DNA of 64,000 nt from assembly GCA_947367855.1 (NCBI GenBank), contig CANBFE010000003.1, positions 62,001 through 126,000 on the forward strand, written 5' to 3'. The stretch comes from an uncultured Lachnospiraceae bacterium (lineage in GTDB: Bacteria; Bacillota; Clostridia; Lachnospirales; Lachnospiraceae). Below the pieces are notes generated by a model, which was given only the letters and a program-made list of their open reading frames with translations, searched no databases and was not told the DNA's origin. Made by a program: the position numbers and the translations under genes. This document shows positions 25,691-34,570 of the stretch, one piece after another (the stretch's first letter is position 1; the number at the start of each line of letters is the position of its first letter).

Positions 25691-26449
25691 GTGAACAGAG
25701 TATTCCGTGCAGAGAGTTACATATTAAGGCATGACCGGCTGCTGTGGCTTGTACCGGTATTGTATTGCGCAGTCGGGGTTTATGCAGGATTTTATGACCA
25801 TGCAGTCATGGATATTTACGAAGGGTTGGAACTGTTTAGTCTGCCCGAAATTATGAATATATTTTTTCCCTTTTCTGCGGCTGCGGTGACAGGTTATGTG
25901 ATTGGAGGCGATTTCAGCAGGCGTACCATCCAGAATGTGCTGTCCGTGGGAACCGATAAGAAGCACTATTTTTATTCCAGGCTGTTGGTACAGGGGGTGG
26001 TGACAGGGGCGCTGTTTACCGTGACAGGGCTGATTCATGTGATATGCCATTGGTTCTGGCCTCAGGGAAATTCGGATATCCGGATAGAGTTCCTGTGGCA
26101 GAAGCTGCTTGTCTATATGACGGTGGCATTGCTTCAGCTGCTAGCATCTGTATCTGTCATCAACGCAGTGTGCTATTTTGTAAAAAATCAGCTGGTTGCC
26201 ATTGGATTCGGAATAGGGCTGGTGTATTTGGAACTGATTATTTACCAGGCTGCGGAGATAAACGGAATGGGAGCTGTTCAGGCGTTGGCTGATTTCTTTC
26301 CCACAAATGTCCTCAGGAATATTTTTGCCTATGCGGTGTATGACAGGGTTTTTACAGGTGAATTCTTCAGATATGGACTTTCGGCGATTCTTGTGATTGC
26401 AGTGAGCAGCGCGGCAGGATATGTGCGGTTTTGTTATGACAGGGATTAA
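25691..26449 (+). CDS. ABC-2 type permease subunit 2
   Basis: 252 residues from GTG 25691 (AGGAGG at 25680-25685); the frame is open from 25643, but no ribosome site supports that. Six membrane helices and the coupling-helix-like GGDFSRRTIQNVLSVGTDKK loop mark it as an ABC-2 permease, paralogous to the preceding gene. It completes an exporter of unknown substrate. Confidence 0.82.
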   Translation: MNRVFRAESYILRHDRLLWLVPVLYCAVGVYAGFYDHAVMDIYEGLELFSLPEIMNIFFPFSAAAVTGYVIGGDFSRRTIQNVLSVGTDKKHYFYSRLLVQGVVTGALFTVTGLIHVICHWFWPQGNSDIRIEFLWQKLLVYMTVALLQLLASVSVINAVCYFVKNQLVAIGFGIGLVYLELIIYQAAEINGMGAVQALADFFPTNVLRNIFAYAVYDRVFTGEFFRYGLSAILVIAVSSAAGYVRFCYDRD

Positions 26450-26478
26450 GCATTTCGGATATAAAAGGGGATGTGTTT

Positions 26479-26532
26479 AATTATTATGTAGATCATATCG
26501 TTGGCCTGTGATCCCAGGCGGCTTCCGGATTC
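26479..26532 (+). repeat. 54-bp copy of an internal cotJC segment
   Basis: Matches 23452-23505 within cotJC at 51 of 54 positions (ATTATTATGTAGATCAT and CCAGGCGGCTTCCGGATTC identical; three substitutions). It lies in the leader of the lipoprotein gene and is out of context as coding sequence. Confidence 0.9.
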
Positions 26533-26579
26533 AAAAATACGAATGGAACAGATGATGTATACAGGAAGGAGAAGTTTTG

Positions 26580-28856
26580 ATGAAAAGGACAATCAGCAGT
26601 ATTCTTTTAACGGCGATGCTTGCAGTGCAGTTAAGCGGGTGCGGGGAAGAGGAACAGAAAGTCTCAGGTGCCTCAGACATGGTTCAGGATGCTTCCGGGG
26701 CGGACAGCCAGGAAATATCTGTGGGCGAAGGAGGCATACTGGATCCTTCGGCAGTTCTTGGTCTTGCCGGGAAAGACAATTCCCTGGATGCCTATTCTGC
26801 GACGGCGAGGGTGTCGCTGCAGGTGGAAAAACCGGAGAATGCCCTGGGAGGTGGCGGGGCAAGATCTTTTCTGGGAGCCACGGGAGCGTATCATTTCGAA
26901 AAACATCTCTTCAGCACTGCAGATGAATCCTGGGATGAGCTTTTATTTGTAACTGCAGAGGGGAAAGCAGATTCGGAACGTTTTGAGTGGGAGAGCCAGC
27001 TCTGGGACATAGGGCCGGTAGCCGGAACAGACCATTATGCAGCCTTCAGTTTGGAAGAGCAGGAGGGTGGGGAGGATTATCGGTATTTCCTTACGGAGAG
27101 AGATGAAAACCACGAGAACCTGAGGGAGTTTCCTCTGGATTTTCTGACCGGAAGTGAAAATGAAGTAATTATGAGCCTTTCAGGATTTGCTGTGGATCAG
27201 TCAGGGACAGTCAACCTGCTGCGGAGCACGGAGGAGGGACAGCAGTATCTGCTTGTGTCGCAGGAAGGGGAGATTCTGGCGGAATACATTCTCGAAGGCA
27301 GTTATAACAGCAGACTGGTACCGCTGTATGACGGCCGTATTGGGGTTACGGAGAAAGGGGACAACGGGGAAATGACCCTGCAGTATATGGATGGGCAGGC
27401 CGACAGGCCGGTGACGCTGGCTGTTCTGGAAAAGGATGCCTTTTGCCTTGCGCTCTTTGATGAAGATACTTTGCTGTATGCGGATGGGGAAGGCGTGTAC
27501 CGCAGCGGGCTGTCCGGGGAGAATCCGGAACTTCTTTACTGTTGGAGCAACCATGGTATCATAGCCCATGGGGTATCTGACCTGCAGGCGGATGAGGAAG
27601 GGCGGATTGCGCTTATTTACAGTGACTCCCAGAATGATAACTACCTCTGTCTGGAACCTGCTGAGGAAGAGGTGGATCTCTGTGAAATCACCATGGAAGT
27701 AAGAAGTTCGGATATGGATTCCTACAAGTGGATGGTTGCGGAGTTTAACAAGCGGTATCCCAGCTGTCATATTGAACTCATCGAGCACAATTACGAAGAC
27801 AACACCGCTCTGCTGACGCAGCTGACGGCGGGAAAGGGGCCGGTACTGCTTGATCCGACTTTGCCCGGGCTGAACTTTGAGGAACTGGAAAAACTGTGGG
27901 AGCCTCTGGACAGCGTTATGGAGCAGCTGGGTGTCACGGAAGAGCTGCAGCCCACTGCCCTGGAAATAGGAAAGATCAACGGAACCCTGTATGGAGTAGT
28001 AAGGGACTTTAACCTGAGTACAGTGGTTGCAAATCCGGATCTTAAGGACTGGGATTATGACACATTTTTTCAGTGTGTTCAGGACAGGCCGGAGATTGAG
28101 GCAATCTGCAACTATTATGACGGGGAAAGCGGACTTTATTATCTTATAAATCTGCTGAATCATGGAGTGGAGGATAGCTGTTTTATTGTGCCGGATGAGG
28201 AAACGGGGAAGCTGTATTTTGACAGCGGCAGATTTCTCCAGATTCTGGAGCTGGCGGAGAAATACTGTGTCCGTAAGGAGGGGGTACAGCCCGGTAATTC
28301 CCTGTTGGAGGGGAAGGCGCTGTGTAATACATTGAATGTCCGGTCACCGGAAGATGTCGCAGCATACCGCACCATTTACGGCGAGAACGTGAATTATATA
28401 GGATATCCCACAAAGGATGGGAGAACGTACTTTATGGGCCCTTCCGGTATGCTGTCGATCCGCAGATCGGCTACAAAGGAGGAAAAGGAGGCTGCCGCTG
28501 CCTTTCTTGCCCTGTGCTTATCCTATGAGGGGCAGGTTCAGGCTGCAAAGTCCATCGATTTTAACTTAAGCGTGCGCAGGGATGTGTTGGAGGAGCAGAT
28601 TGCTTCCATGAAGTCAAGAACAAACATGCCTGACTTCGGTGAGGTCAACATGGGGGGCAATATGAATATAGAACTGGACAGAATGACGCTGCTTGATCTG
28701 ATTGAAGGGGCAAAGCCCATCAAATATTTTCAAAAGGAACTGAGGGAAATCATATTCGGAGAACTGGATCTGTATTTGGCAGGTGACATTACGAAGGATA
28801 TGCTGATTGACCACCTGGAGAACCGGGTTGGGCTGTATCTGGGGGAGAAAAACTGA
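26580..28856 (+). CDS. Large extracellular lipoprotein with C-terminal solute-binding domain
   Basis: 758 residues from ATG 26580 (GGAAGGAGAAG upstream). The signal peptide MKRTISSILLTAMLAVQLSG ends in a lipobox with Cys21. Residues about 60-365 look like repeated beta strands of a propeller-type domain (for example SGTVNLLRSTEEGQQYLLVS and LYDGRIGVTEKGDNGEMTLQ). Residues about 375-740 resemble an ABC sugar-binding protein (family 1 type): YKWMVAEFNKRYPSCHIELI, then LLTQLTAGKGPVLLDP and RSPEDVAAYRTIYG. No sugar permease genes adjoin, and the preceding ABC-2 genes do not use binding proteins. Its role is unknown. A propeller plus binding-protein fusion is also seen in other Clostridia. Confidence 0.8.
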   Translation: MKRTISSILLTAMLAVQLSGCGEEEQKVSGASDMVQDASGADSQEISVGEGGILDPSAVLGLAGKDNSLDAYSATARVSLQVEKPENALGGGGARSFLGATGAYHFEKHLFSTADESWDELLFVTAEGKADSERFEWESQLWDIGPVAGTDHYAAFSLEEQEGGEDYRYFLTERDENHENLREFPLDFLTGSENEVIMSLSGFAVDQSGTVNLLRSTEEGQQYLLVSQEGEILAEYILEGSYNSRLVPLYDGRIGVTEKGDNGEMTLQYMDGQADRPVTLAVLEKDAFCLALFDEDTLLYADGEGVYRSGLSGENPELLYCWSNHGIIAHGVSDLQADEEGRIALIYSDSQNDNYLCLEPAEEEVDLCEITMEVRSSDMDSYKWMVAEFNKRYPSCHIELIEHNYEDNTALLTQLTAGKGPVLLDPTLPGLNFEELEKLWEPLDSVMEQLGVTEELQPTALEIGKINGTLYGVVRDFNLSTVVANPDLKDWDYDTFFQCVQDRPEIEAICNYYDGESGLYYLINLLNHGVEDSCFIVPDEETGKLYFDSGRFLQILELAEKYCVRKEGVQPGNSLLEGKALCNTLNVRSPEDVAAYRTIYGENVNYIGYPTKDGRTYFMGPSGMLSIRRSATKEEKEAAAAFLALCLSYEGQVQAAKSIDFNLSVRRDVLEEQIASMKSRTNMPDFGEVNMGGNMNIELDRMTLLDLIEGAKPIKYFQKELREIIFGELDLYLAGDITKDMLIDHLENRVGLYLGEKN

Positions 28857-28944
28857 AAACATGGGACATGTGCAGAGACCTTGTAGAGAGTCAATGGATT
28901 TCAATCCCGTCTGTTACAATCATATGTTTGAAAGCTCCTGCTGA

Positions 28945-28997
28945 ATTGTTAATCTGTTTTAAAACTGGTTGACAATCTGATGCTGATTGGATATAAT
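28945..28997 (+). promoter_or_regulatory. Perfect sigma-A promoter overlapped by a BirA-like operator
   Basis: TTGACA (28969-28974), 17-bp spacer, TATAAT (28992-28997) is a full consensus promoter. A 32-bp dyad (28945-28976) centred on TTTTAAAA has ends ATTGTTAATC and GGTTGACAAT, with 13 of 16 pairs matching, and its right arm covers the -35 box. The ends match BirA half-sites (TTGTTAAC-type), but the spacing between arms is a few bases shorter than in the sites I know. Biotin-bound BirA would block this otherwise very strong promoter. Confidence 0.7.
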
Positions 28998-29048
28998 CAA
29001 AAAACATACGTGATTGCTGTGCGTGCTGGAGCGCAGGGAGGTATATCC

Positions 29049-29612
29049 ATGAAGAACAGAGAAAAGACATTAGAGATGACCACAACCGCACTTTTAGCAG
29101 TGATATTGGCGGTTCTGGGAATGCTGAAGCTTCCCAGCATTGTTCCTGGATGTGAGTTCCAGCTTTCCGCGCCCTTTGCCGTGTGCATCGCAGCCTGTTT
29201 CGGCTTTCGAAAGTATATCCGGATCGGTATTCTGGCCAGTGCGATTAATCTGATTCTGGGCACCCATACCATAGTAAATGTCACCATAGCCATGATATTC
29301 CGCCTGGTTGCCGGAGGGATTCTGGCATTGTTCGGCGTGAATCCCGTTACCATTGCTGTCAGCGGTCCCCTGGGCACCATGGCAGGAAGGCTGGTGCTGG
29401 GAGGCATATCGGGTACAGACCCGCTGATTCTGATAACAATGGCAGTGCCGGGAATGGTGTTCACGGCGGTGGGCGCCTGTGTGATGTACCCGGTGATGAA
29501 GCGGTTGGCGGGCAGGGCGCATTGTTCCTGCATTTGCCCTGCAGGAAAACAGGAATCCAGGGAGCACAGGGGGGAAAATGGAAAGATACAGCATCAAAAT
29601 GAGAGCATCTAA
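29049..29612 (+). CDS. ECF transporter S component in the biotin operon
   Basis: 187 residues from ATG 29049 (GGGAGGT at about 29036-29042). Five or six hydrophobic helices with small residues (LLAVILAVLGMLKLPSIVPG, then FQLSAPFAVCIAACFGFRKY and LGTHTIVNVTIAMIFRLVAG) fit the substrate-binding S subunits of energy-coupling-factor transporters. It is not an obvious BioY. As first gene of a bioWFBDA operon it should import biotin or a precursor; pimelate is an attractive inference because no pimelate-making gene is present. It relies on EcfA/EcfT encoded elsewhere. It overlaps bioW by 35 bp. The C-terminus is a hydrophilic tail. Confidence 0.78.
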   Translation: MKNREKTLEMTTTALLAVILAVLGMLKLPSIVPGCEFQLSAPFAVCIAACFGFRKYIRIGILASAINLILGTHTIVNVTIAMIFRLVAGGILALFGVNPVTIAVSGPLGTMAGRLVLGGISGTDPLILITMAVPGMVFTAVGACVMYPVMKRLAGRAHCSCICPAGKQESREHRGENGKIQHQNESI

Positions 29613-30306
29613 CAAAGAAGAGGGGCACATTTCCGGAGCGGAAAAGATTGTTCCGGAGGAAGAACTGGAGCTGTACTGCGCCAGGCTCCTTGCCCGGGCT
29701 CTGCGGCACAGCAAAGGAAAACCGGATTTCATCAACTTGAAGATTGAGGCCGTGGCAGAAAAGGAGATTCTTCATCTTCCCGCCCTGAATGTGACTACAG
29801 TGGAGACTTTGAATGCCGAAGAAGGGACTGCCGTGGTGCTCGATTATCTTGGCAGGTTGGGGATCAGCGGCGGAGAAGAGATTGTGGCCCTGTGGAGGCA
29901 GAGTTTTTCCATGCGGGGAGCCATGCTCCTGGACGCAGACAGTTTTGAACGGTTGGAGCCGGACAGGGAGCGGGGGATTCGGGCCACTTACATGGACATG
30001 GAGACCGCAGACGGAGCAAGGCAGTCCGCCTGTGAGGGCAAGAACCATTTCAATGAGGCACTGGTTCTGGCCACAAAGGTGGTCAGTCATCCCAACATCC
30101 TGGCAGAGCTGTGCATTTCAGACGATCCCGATTATGTCACCGGCTATATCGCCTCCAGGGAGTTCGGCTATGTGAGGATCACCAGGCTGAAGGAAATGGG
30201 CAGTCCAAAGGGCGGACGGATCTTCCTGTTCCGGGGGAATGAAAAGGAGAGGGAGGACTGCATCCGCTACCTACAGCAACAGAAAGTGTTGGTCCATGTG
30301 GAATGA
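29578..30306 (+). CDS. bioW: 6-carboxyhexanoate-CoA ligase (pimeloyl-CoA synthetase)
   Basis: 242 residues. Conserved BioW features include YSIKMRAS at the start, HISGAEKI, HSKGKPDFINLKIE, the RGIRATYMDME segment and ELCISDDPDYVTGYIASREF near the C-terminus. It activates free pimelate to pimeloyl-CoA with ATP, the entry step to biotin in many Firmicutes. GGGGGGAAA lies just before ATG 29578. The start lies inside the ECF gene, and the stop overlaps bioF. Confidence 0.95.
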   Translation: MERYSIKMRASNKEEGHISGAEKIVPEEELELYCARLLARALRHSKGKPDFINLKIEAVAEKEILHLPALNVTTVETLNAEEGTAVVLDYLGRLGISGGEEIVALWRQSFSMRGAMLLDADSFERLEPDRERGIRATYMDMETADGARQSACEGKNHFNEALVLATKVVSHPNILAELCISDDPDYVTGYIASREFGYVRITRLKEMGSPKGGRIFLFRGNEKEREDCIRYLQQQKVLVHVE

Positions 30307-31550
30307 TTGATGGATTGCGGGGGTCAGAAAGGAAACAGAAAGCAGTGGATAAATGGAAACGGATAGAAGATGAACTGGGAGCCCTCCGCCAACAGCATTT
30401 ATACCGTGAAATCAAGGTCATAGAGAGTTCCCAACGGTCCCATGTGCGGTACCGGGGGCGGGACATGCTGATGCTGGCATCCAATTCCTATCTGGATTTC
30501 TGCGATGAAGAGAGGATCAAAGAAGCCGCTGCACAGGCGTTGGCGGAATACGGAACGGGTTCCGGCGGCTCCAGGCTTACCACTGGGACCACGATTCTGC
30601 ATACGCAGCTGGAAGAGGCTCTGGCCAGGTTTAAGGGCAGAGAGGCGGCTGTGGTGTTCAACACAGGATTTGCGGCAAATGGAGGCATTCTTCCGGCCCT
30701 GTGCAGGGCAGGGGACGTGATTTACAGCGACGAGCTGAACCATGCCAGTATCATTGACGGATGCAGGCAGTCCAGAGCGGAGACAGTGGTGTATCGGCAC
30801 AATGACATGGCAGATCTGGAGCGGAAGATCAGGGAACATCCCGGACAGCAGGGTCTGATCGTCAGCGACGGGGTGTTCAGCATGGACGGGGATATTGTAA
30901 ATCTGCCCGGGCTGGTGGAGCTGGCAGATACCTATGGCCTGCTGTCCATGATAGACGAGGCTCATGCCACCGGGGTGGTTGGGGCTGCCGGCCGGGGCTG
31001 CGAGGAGTATTTCCATATGGAAGGGCGGACGGACATTCTCATGGGTACTTTGAGCAAGGCCATCGGAGCGGAGGGCGGCTATGTCTGCGGTTCCCGCATT
31101 TTGGCGGAATACCTGAAGAACAGGGCCAGGAGCTATATCTTCTCCACTTCCCTTTCCCCTGTGACCATGGCGGCGGCGAAACGGGCTCTGGAGCTCATGG
31201 AAGAAGAGCCCTGGCGGGTGGGCAGGCTTCAGGAGAACATTCGGTGGTTCTGCGGGCAGCTCCGGGAGCATGGTATAGAGGCAGATTCCGGGACTGCCAT
31301 CATACCCATTCGGATCGGAGCGGAGGAAAAGGCTGTAAAGGTCTCCGAGATGCTGATGGAGCAGGGATTCTTTATCCCGGCTATCCGTTATCCCACAGTG
31401 AAAAAAGGCCATGCCATGCTGCGGGCTGCCCTGATGGCCACTCACACGAAGGAGGAGCTGGCAGAGGCTGCGGCAGCCATAGCGGCGGCGATTGCCTGCC
31501 AAGGCCGGACTTTTGGAACAAACGGACCGCGAAAGGAGCAGATTACATGA
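30303..31550 (+). CDS. bioF: 8-amino-7-oxononanoate synthase
   Basis: 415 residues, a PLP-dependent alpha-oxoamine synthase. Motifs: NSYLDFCDEERI, GTGSGGSRLTTGTT, a substrate-binding DELNHASIIDG, IDEAHATGVVG with the PLP-contact Asp, and the PLP Lys252 in MGTLSKAIGAEGGY. It joins pimeloyl-CoA with alanine to make KAPA. ATG 30303 overlaps the bioW stop; a later start at 30354 is also possible, since family members usually begin nearer WKRIEDELGAL. The stop overlaps the bioB ATG. Confidence 0.95.
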   Translation: MIDGLRGSERKQKAVDKWKRIEDELGALRQQHLYREIKVIESSQRSHVRYRGRDMLMLASNSYLDFCDEERIKEAAAQALAEYGTGSGGSRLTTGTTILHTQLEEALARFKGREAAVVFNTGFAANGGILPALCRAGDVIYSDELNHASIIDGCRQSRAETVVYRHNDMADLERKIREHPGQQGLIVSDGVFSMDGDIVNLPGLVELADTYGLLSMIDEAHATGVVGAAGRGCEEYFHMEGRTDILMGTLSKAIGAEGGYVCGSRILAEYLKNRARSYIFSTSLSPVTMAAAKRALELMEEEPWRVGRLQENIRWFCGQLREHGIEADSGTAIIPIRIGAEEKAVKVSEMLMEQGFFIPAIRYPTVKKGHAMLRAALMATHTKEELAEAAAAIAAAIACQGRTFGTNGPRKEQIT

Positions 31551-32521
31551 GCATGATACAGGAAATGAAGGAAAAGGCATTGGCTGCCGGGGACATCTCC
31601 CGGGAAGAGGCGCTGCTGCTGGCCAAGGCGCCCTTAGAGGAGCTGGCGGAAGCAGCGGAGGAAATCCGCAGGAACAAGTGCGGGCAGGGCTTTGACCTGT
31701 GTACCATTGTCAACGGGAAGTGCGGCCGCTGTTCAGAGGACTGCAAATACTGCGCCCAGAGCGCCCATTATCAGGCGAAATGTACGGAGGCCCATGGGCT
31801 GCTGTCCACGGAAGAGCTGCTGAAAGGGGCCAGGCAGAATGCGGCGAGAGGGGTGCTGCGCTATTCCATCGTCACATCCGGCAGGAAGCTGTCGGCGCAG
31901 GAAGTGGAGCAGGCCTGCGAGAGCATTCAGGCCATTCGGGCGGAAGTCGGCATCCAGGTCTGTGTGTCCTTCGGTCTACTGGATGAGGGACAGTTTCGGA
32001 AAATCAAAGAGGCCGGGGCCTCCCGGGTGCACTGCAACCTGGAATCTTCCGCCAGGTTTTTCCCAGAAATCTGCACCACCCATACTTATCAGGATAAAAT
32101 CGATACCCTGAAAGCGGCCAAAAGGGCAGGGCTGTCCGTCTGTTCCGGCGGAATCCTGGGATTGGGGGAGACCATGGAAGACCGCATTGACATGGTGCTT
32201 ACCGCAAGGGAGCTGGGTGTGAAATCCATTCCCGTGAATCTCTTAAACCCGATTCCCGGGACGCCTCTGGAGAACCGCAGGCCCCTGACCAATGAGGAGG
32301 CCAGGTGCTGCGTGGCTGTCTTTCGTTTCCTGATACCGGATGCGTCCATCCGTCTGGCAGGGGGAAGAGGGCTTCTGGGAGACAAGGGGGAGATGTGCTT
32401 CCGAAGCGGCGCCAATGCAGCCATTTCCGGGGACATGCTGACCACGGCGGGGATTACCGTGGAGACGGACAGGAATCTGTTAAAAAATCTGGGATTCGAG
32501 GTAAGGCTTTGCAATGAGTAA
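31547..32521 (+). CDS. bioB: Biotin synthase (radical SAM)
   Basis: 324 residues from ATG 31547, with AAAGGAG at 31532-31538. The radical-SAM cluster ligands are C62, C66 and C69 in GRCSEDCKYCAQS, and the family also shows NLESSARFFPEICTTHTY, ICTTHTYQDKIDTL and NLLNPIPGTPLENR. BioB inserts sulfur into dethiobiotin in the last step of the pathway. It overlaps bioD by 8 bp. Confidence 0.96.
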   Translation: MSMIQEMKEKALAAGDISREEALLLAKAPLEELAEAAEEIRRNKCGQGFDLCTIVNGKCGRCSEDCKYCAQSAHYQAKCTEAHGLLSTEELLKGARQNAARGVLRYSIVTSGRKLSAQEVEQACESIQAIRAEVGIQVCVSFGLLDEGQFRKIKEAGASRVHCNLESSARFFPEICTTHTYQDKIDTLKAAKRAGLSVCSGGILGLGETMEDRIDMVLTARELGVKSIPVNLLNPIPGTPLENRRPLTNEEARCCVAVFRFLIPDASIRLAGGRGLLGDKGEMCFRSGANAAISGDMLTTAGITVETDRNLLKNLGFEVRLCNE

Positions 32522-33200
32522 GAAGATTTTTATCGTTGGAACAGGAACGGATGTGGGGAAGACCTATGTGGCGGGCCTTATGGTGAAGAAGCTGCAGGAA
32601 AGCGGCAGAAAAGCGGGTTATTACAAGGCGGCCATGAGCGGCAATGCAAGGGGGGAGGACGGCAGGCTTATTCCCGGGGATGCAGCCTGTGTCAGGGACA
32701 TCTCGGGAATCCGGCAGCCCCTGGAGCAGATGTGCCCTTATGTTTACGAGCATGGAGTGTCGCCCCATCTGGCGTCCCGGCTAGAAGGAAATCCGGTGCG
32801 GTTGGATGTGGTGGAAAAGGGCTTCCGGGAAGTGTGCGGGGAGTACGACTTTGTGACTGTGGAGGGCAGCGGCGGGATTTTGTGCCCTGTCTGCTTTGAC
32901 GAGGAGGAAATCTGGCTGGAGGATGTAATTGCCAGACTGGAGCTGTCCTGTCTGTTGGTGGCTGACGCCGGACTGGGCACCATCAACAGCGTGGGGCTGA
33001 CCGCGGAATACATGCGCTCCCGGAGAATTCCCGTGAAGGGCATTCTCTTCAACCGCTTCCATGCCGGAAATGTCATGGAGGAGGACAATCTGCGGATGTG
33101 CGAGCACAGAACGGGGCTGAAGGTTCTGGCCTGCGTGGAGGAAGGGGCGGAGGAGCTGGCCCTGGACAGTGAGACACTGGCAGGCCTGTATGAGGAATGA
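32514..33200 (+). CDS. bioD: Dethiobiotin synthetase
   Basis: 228 residues. P-loop GTGTDVGKT at 9-17, the KAAMSGN motif (related to the KPV-x-G substrate motif), and EGSGGILCPV fit ATP-dependent BioD, which closes the ureido ring of DAPA using CO2. ATG 32514 lies inside the end of bioB. Cotranscribed with bioB and bioA. Confidence 0.95.
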   Translation: MSKKIFIVGTGTDVGKTYVAGLMVKKLQESGRKAGYYKAAMSGNARGEDGRLIPGDAACVRDISGIRQPLEQMCPYVYEHGVSPHLASRLEGNPVRLDVVEKGFREVCGEYDFVTVEGSGGILCPVCFDEEEIWLEDVIARLELSCLLVADAGLGTINSVGLTAEYMRSRRIPVKGILFNRFHAGNVMEEDNLRMCEHRTGLKVLACVEEGAEELALDSETLAGLYEE

Positions 33201-33277
33201 GTATGAATCCCGCAAGGGATAATACTTTTGGGAAGCGTATGACTCCTGGAAGAAGAGAAAAAAGGAAGGTGACGCAT

Positions 33278-34486
33278 ATGATCTGGTATCCCTATCAGCA
33301 GATGAAATCCATGAAAGCGCCATATGAAATCATCGATGCCAATGGCGTATATTTATATACGAAAAACCAAAAGCTAATTGACTCGGTCTCCTCCTGGTGG
33401 AGCGTGATTCACGGCTATAAACATCCGGTTCTGACGGAGGCGATAAAATCCCAGGCCGACAGGTTCTCTCATGTGATGTTGGGCGGGCTGACCCATGAGC
33501 CTGTACAGCGGCTGTCGGAGAAGCTGAGGGAATGGCTGCCCGGGGACCTGGACTACTGCTTTTTTTCGGATTCCGGCAGTGTGGCTGTGGAAGTGGCATT
33601 GAAGATGGCGCTGCAGTATTATGTGAACCAGGGGGATCTGAAGCGGACAAAGGTTCTGGCCCTGACCCATGCCTATCACGGGGACACTTTCAAGGCTATG
33701 GAAGTGGGGGATGACGAGGACTATCATTTCATTCTGCAGGCGTATGGGGAGAAGAAGGATGTGATTCATATCCCAACGGAAATCGGGGCCCTGGAGGCCG
33801 CTTTTGAGAGCCTGCATGAGGAGCTGAACTGTTTTATAGTGGAACCTCTGCTTCAGGGAGCTGGAGGAATGCGGATGTACGATGTCTCATTCCTCCGGCG
33901 GGCCAGGGAGCTGTGTGACAAATATGGGGTCCTGTTGGTCTTTGACGAGGTGGCCACTGGCTTTGGGCGGACGGGGAATCGGTTTGTGGCAGATCTTGTG
34001 CTGCCGGACATCCTGGTGTTGGGAAAAGCCCTCACCGGCGGCTACATAGGCCATGCAGTGACCGTGGCCAACCACAGGGTACATGAGGGTTTCTATGGGG
34101 ATGCTCCAGAGAAGGCTCTGATGCATGGGCCAACTTTTATGGGCAATGCCCTGGCCTGCAGTGTGGCGCTGAAATCCATAGAGCTGTTCGAAGAGGGGGA
34201 TTACCTCTCCAGAATCCGCCGCATCGAGGAGATTACAAGGCGGGAGCTGGACGGACTTGTCCATGAGCAGATTCGGGAGGTGCGTATTCTGGGCGGGTGC
34301 GTCTGCGTGGAAGTAAAGGATGGGGCGGTTCTTGAAGGCTATCAGCAGTTCGCCTATGACAGGGGCGTGTTCAGCAGGCCTTTCCTGAACTATCTGTATG
34401 CCATGGTGCCCTATGTGATCACGGAGGCGGAACTGGTACAGGTTCTTGGGGTGATGAAGGAGTGGTTTTCGCAGTTACTTAAATAG
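33278..34486 (+). CDS. bioA: Adenosylmethionine-8-amino-7-oxononanoate aminotransferase
   Basis: 402 residues from ATG 33278 (AAGGAAGGTGA just upstream), chosen because the family begins W-PY-QM close to here; an in-frame ATG at 33197 overlaps bioD and would add 27 unrelated residues. Class-III aminotransferase motifs: SVSSWWSVIHGYKHPVL, DSGSVAVEVALKMA, FDEVATGFGRTG and the PLP Lys250 in LVLGKALTGGYIGH. It converts KAPA to DAPA. It closes the operon, with a terminator about 30 bp downstream. Confidence 0.94.
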   Translation: MIWYPYQQMKSMKAPYEIIDANGVYLYTKNQKLIDSVSSWWSVIHGYKHPVLTEAIKSQADRFSHVMLGGLTHEPVQRLSEKLREWLPGDLDYCFFSDSGSVAVEVALKMALQYYVNQGDLKRTKVLALTHAYHGDTFKAMEVGDDEDYHFILQAYGEKKDVIHIPTEIGALEAAFESLHEELNCFIVEPLLQGAGGMRMYDVSFLRRARELCDKYGVLLVFDEVATGFGRTGNRFVADLVLPDILVLGKALTGGYIGHAVTVANHRVHEGFYGDAPEKALMHGPTFMGNALACSVALKSIELFEEGDYLSRIRRIEEITRRELDGLVHEQIREVRILGGCVCVEVKDGAVLEGYQQFAYDRGVFSRPFLNYLYAMVPYVITEAELVQVLGVMKEWFSQLLK

Positions 34487-34516
34487 CTGATTACGGAAAA
34501 TAAATTCCATCACTGA

Positions 34517-34551
34517 GGCGGCTCTTTTCTTGGAGGAGAGCCGTCTTTTTG
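34517..34551 (+). terminator. Rho-independent terminator of the biotin operon
   Basis: CGGCTCT (34519-34525) pairs with AGAGCCG (34537-34543), followed by a TCTTTTT tail. Confidence 0.75.
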
Positions 34552-34570
34552 GTGTGCGGAAAACCGAAAG

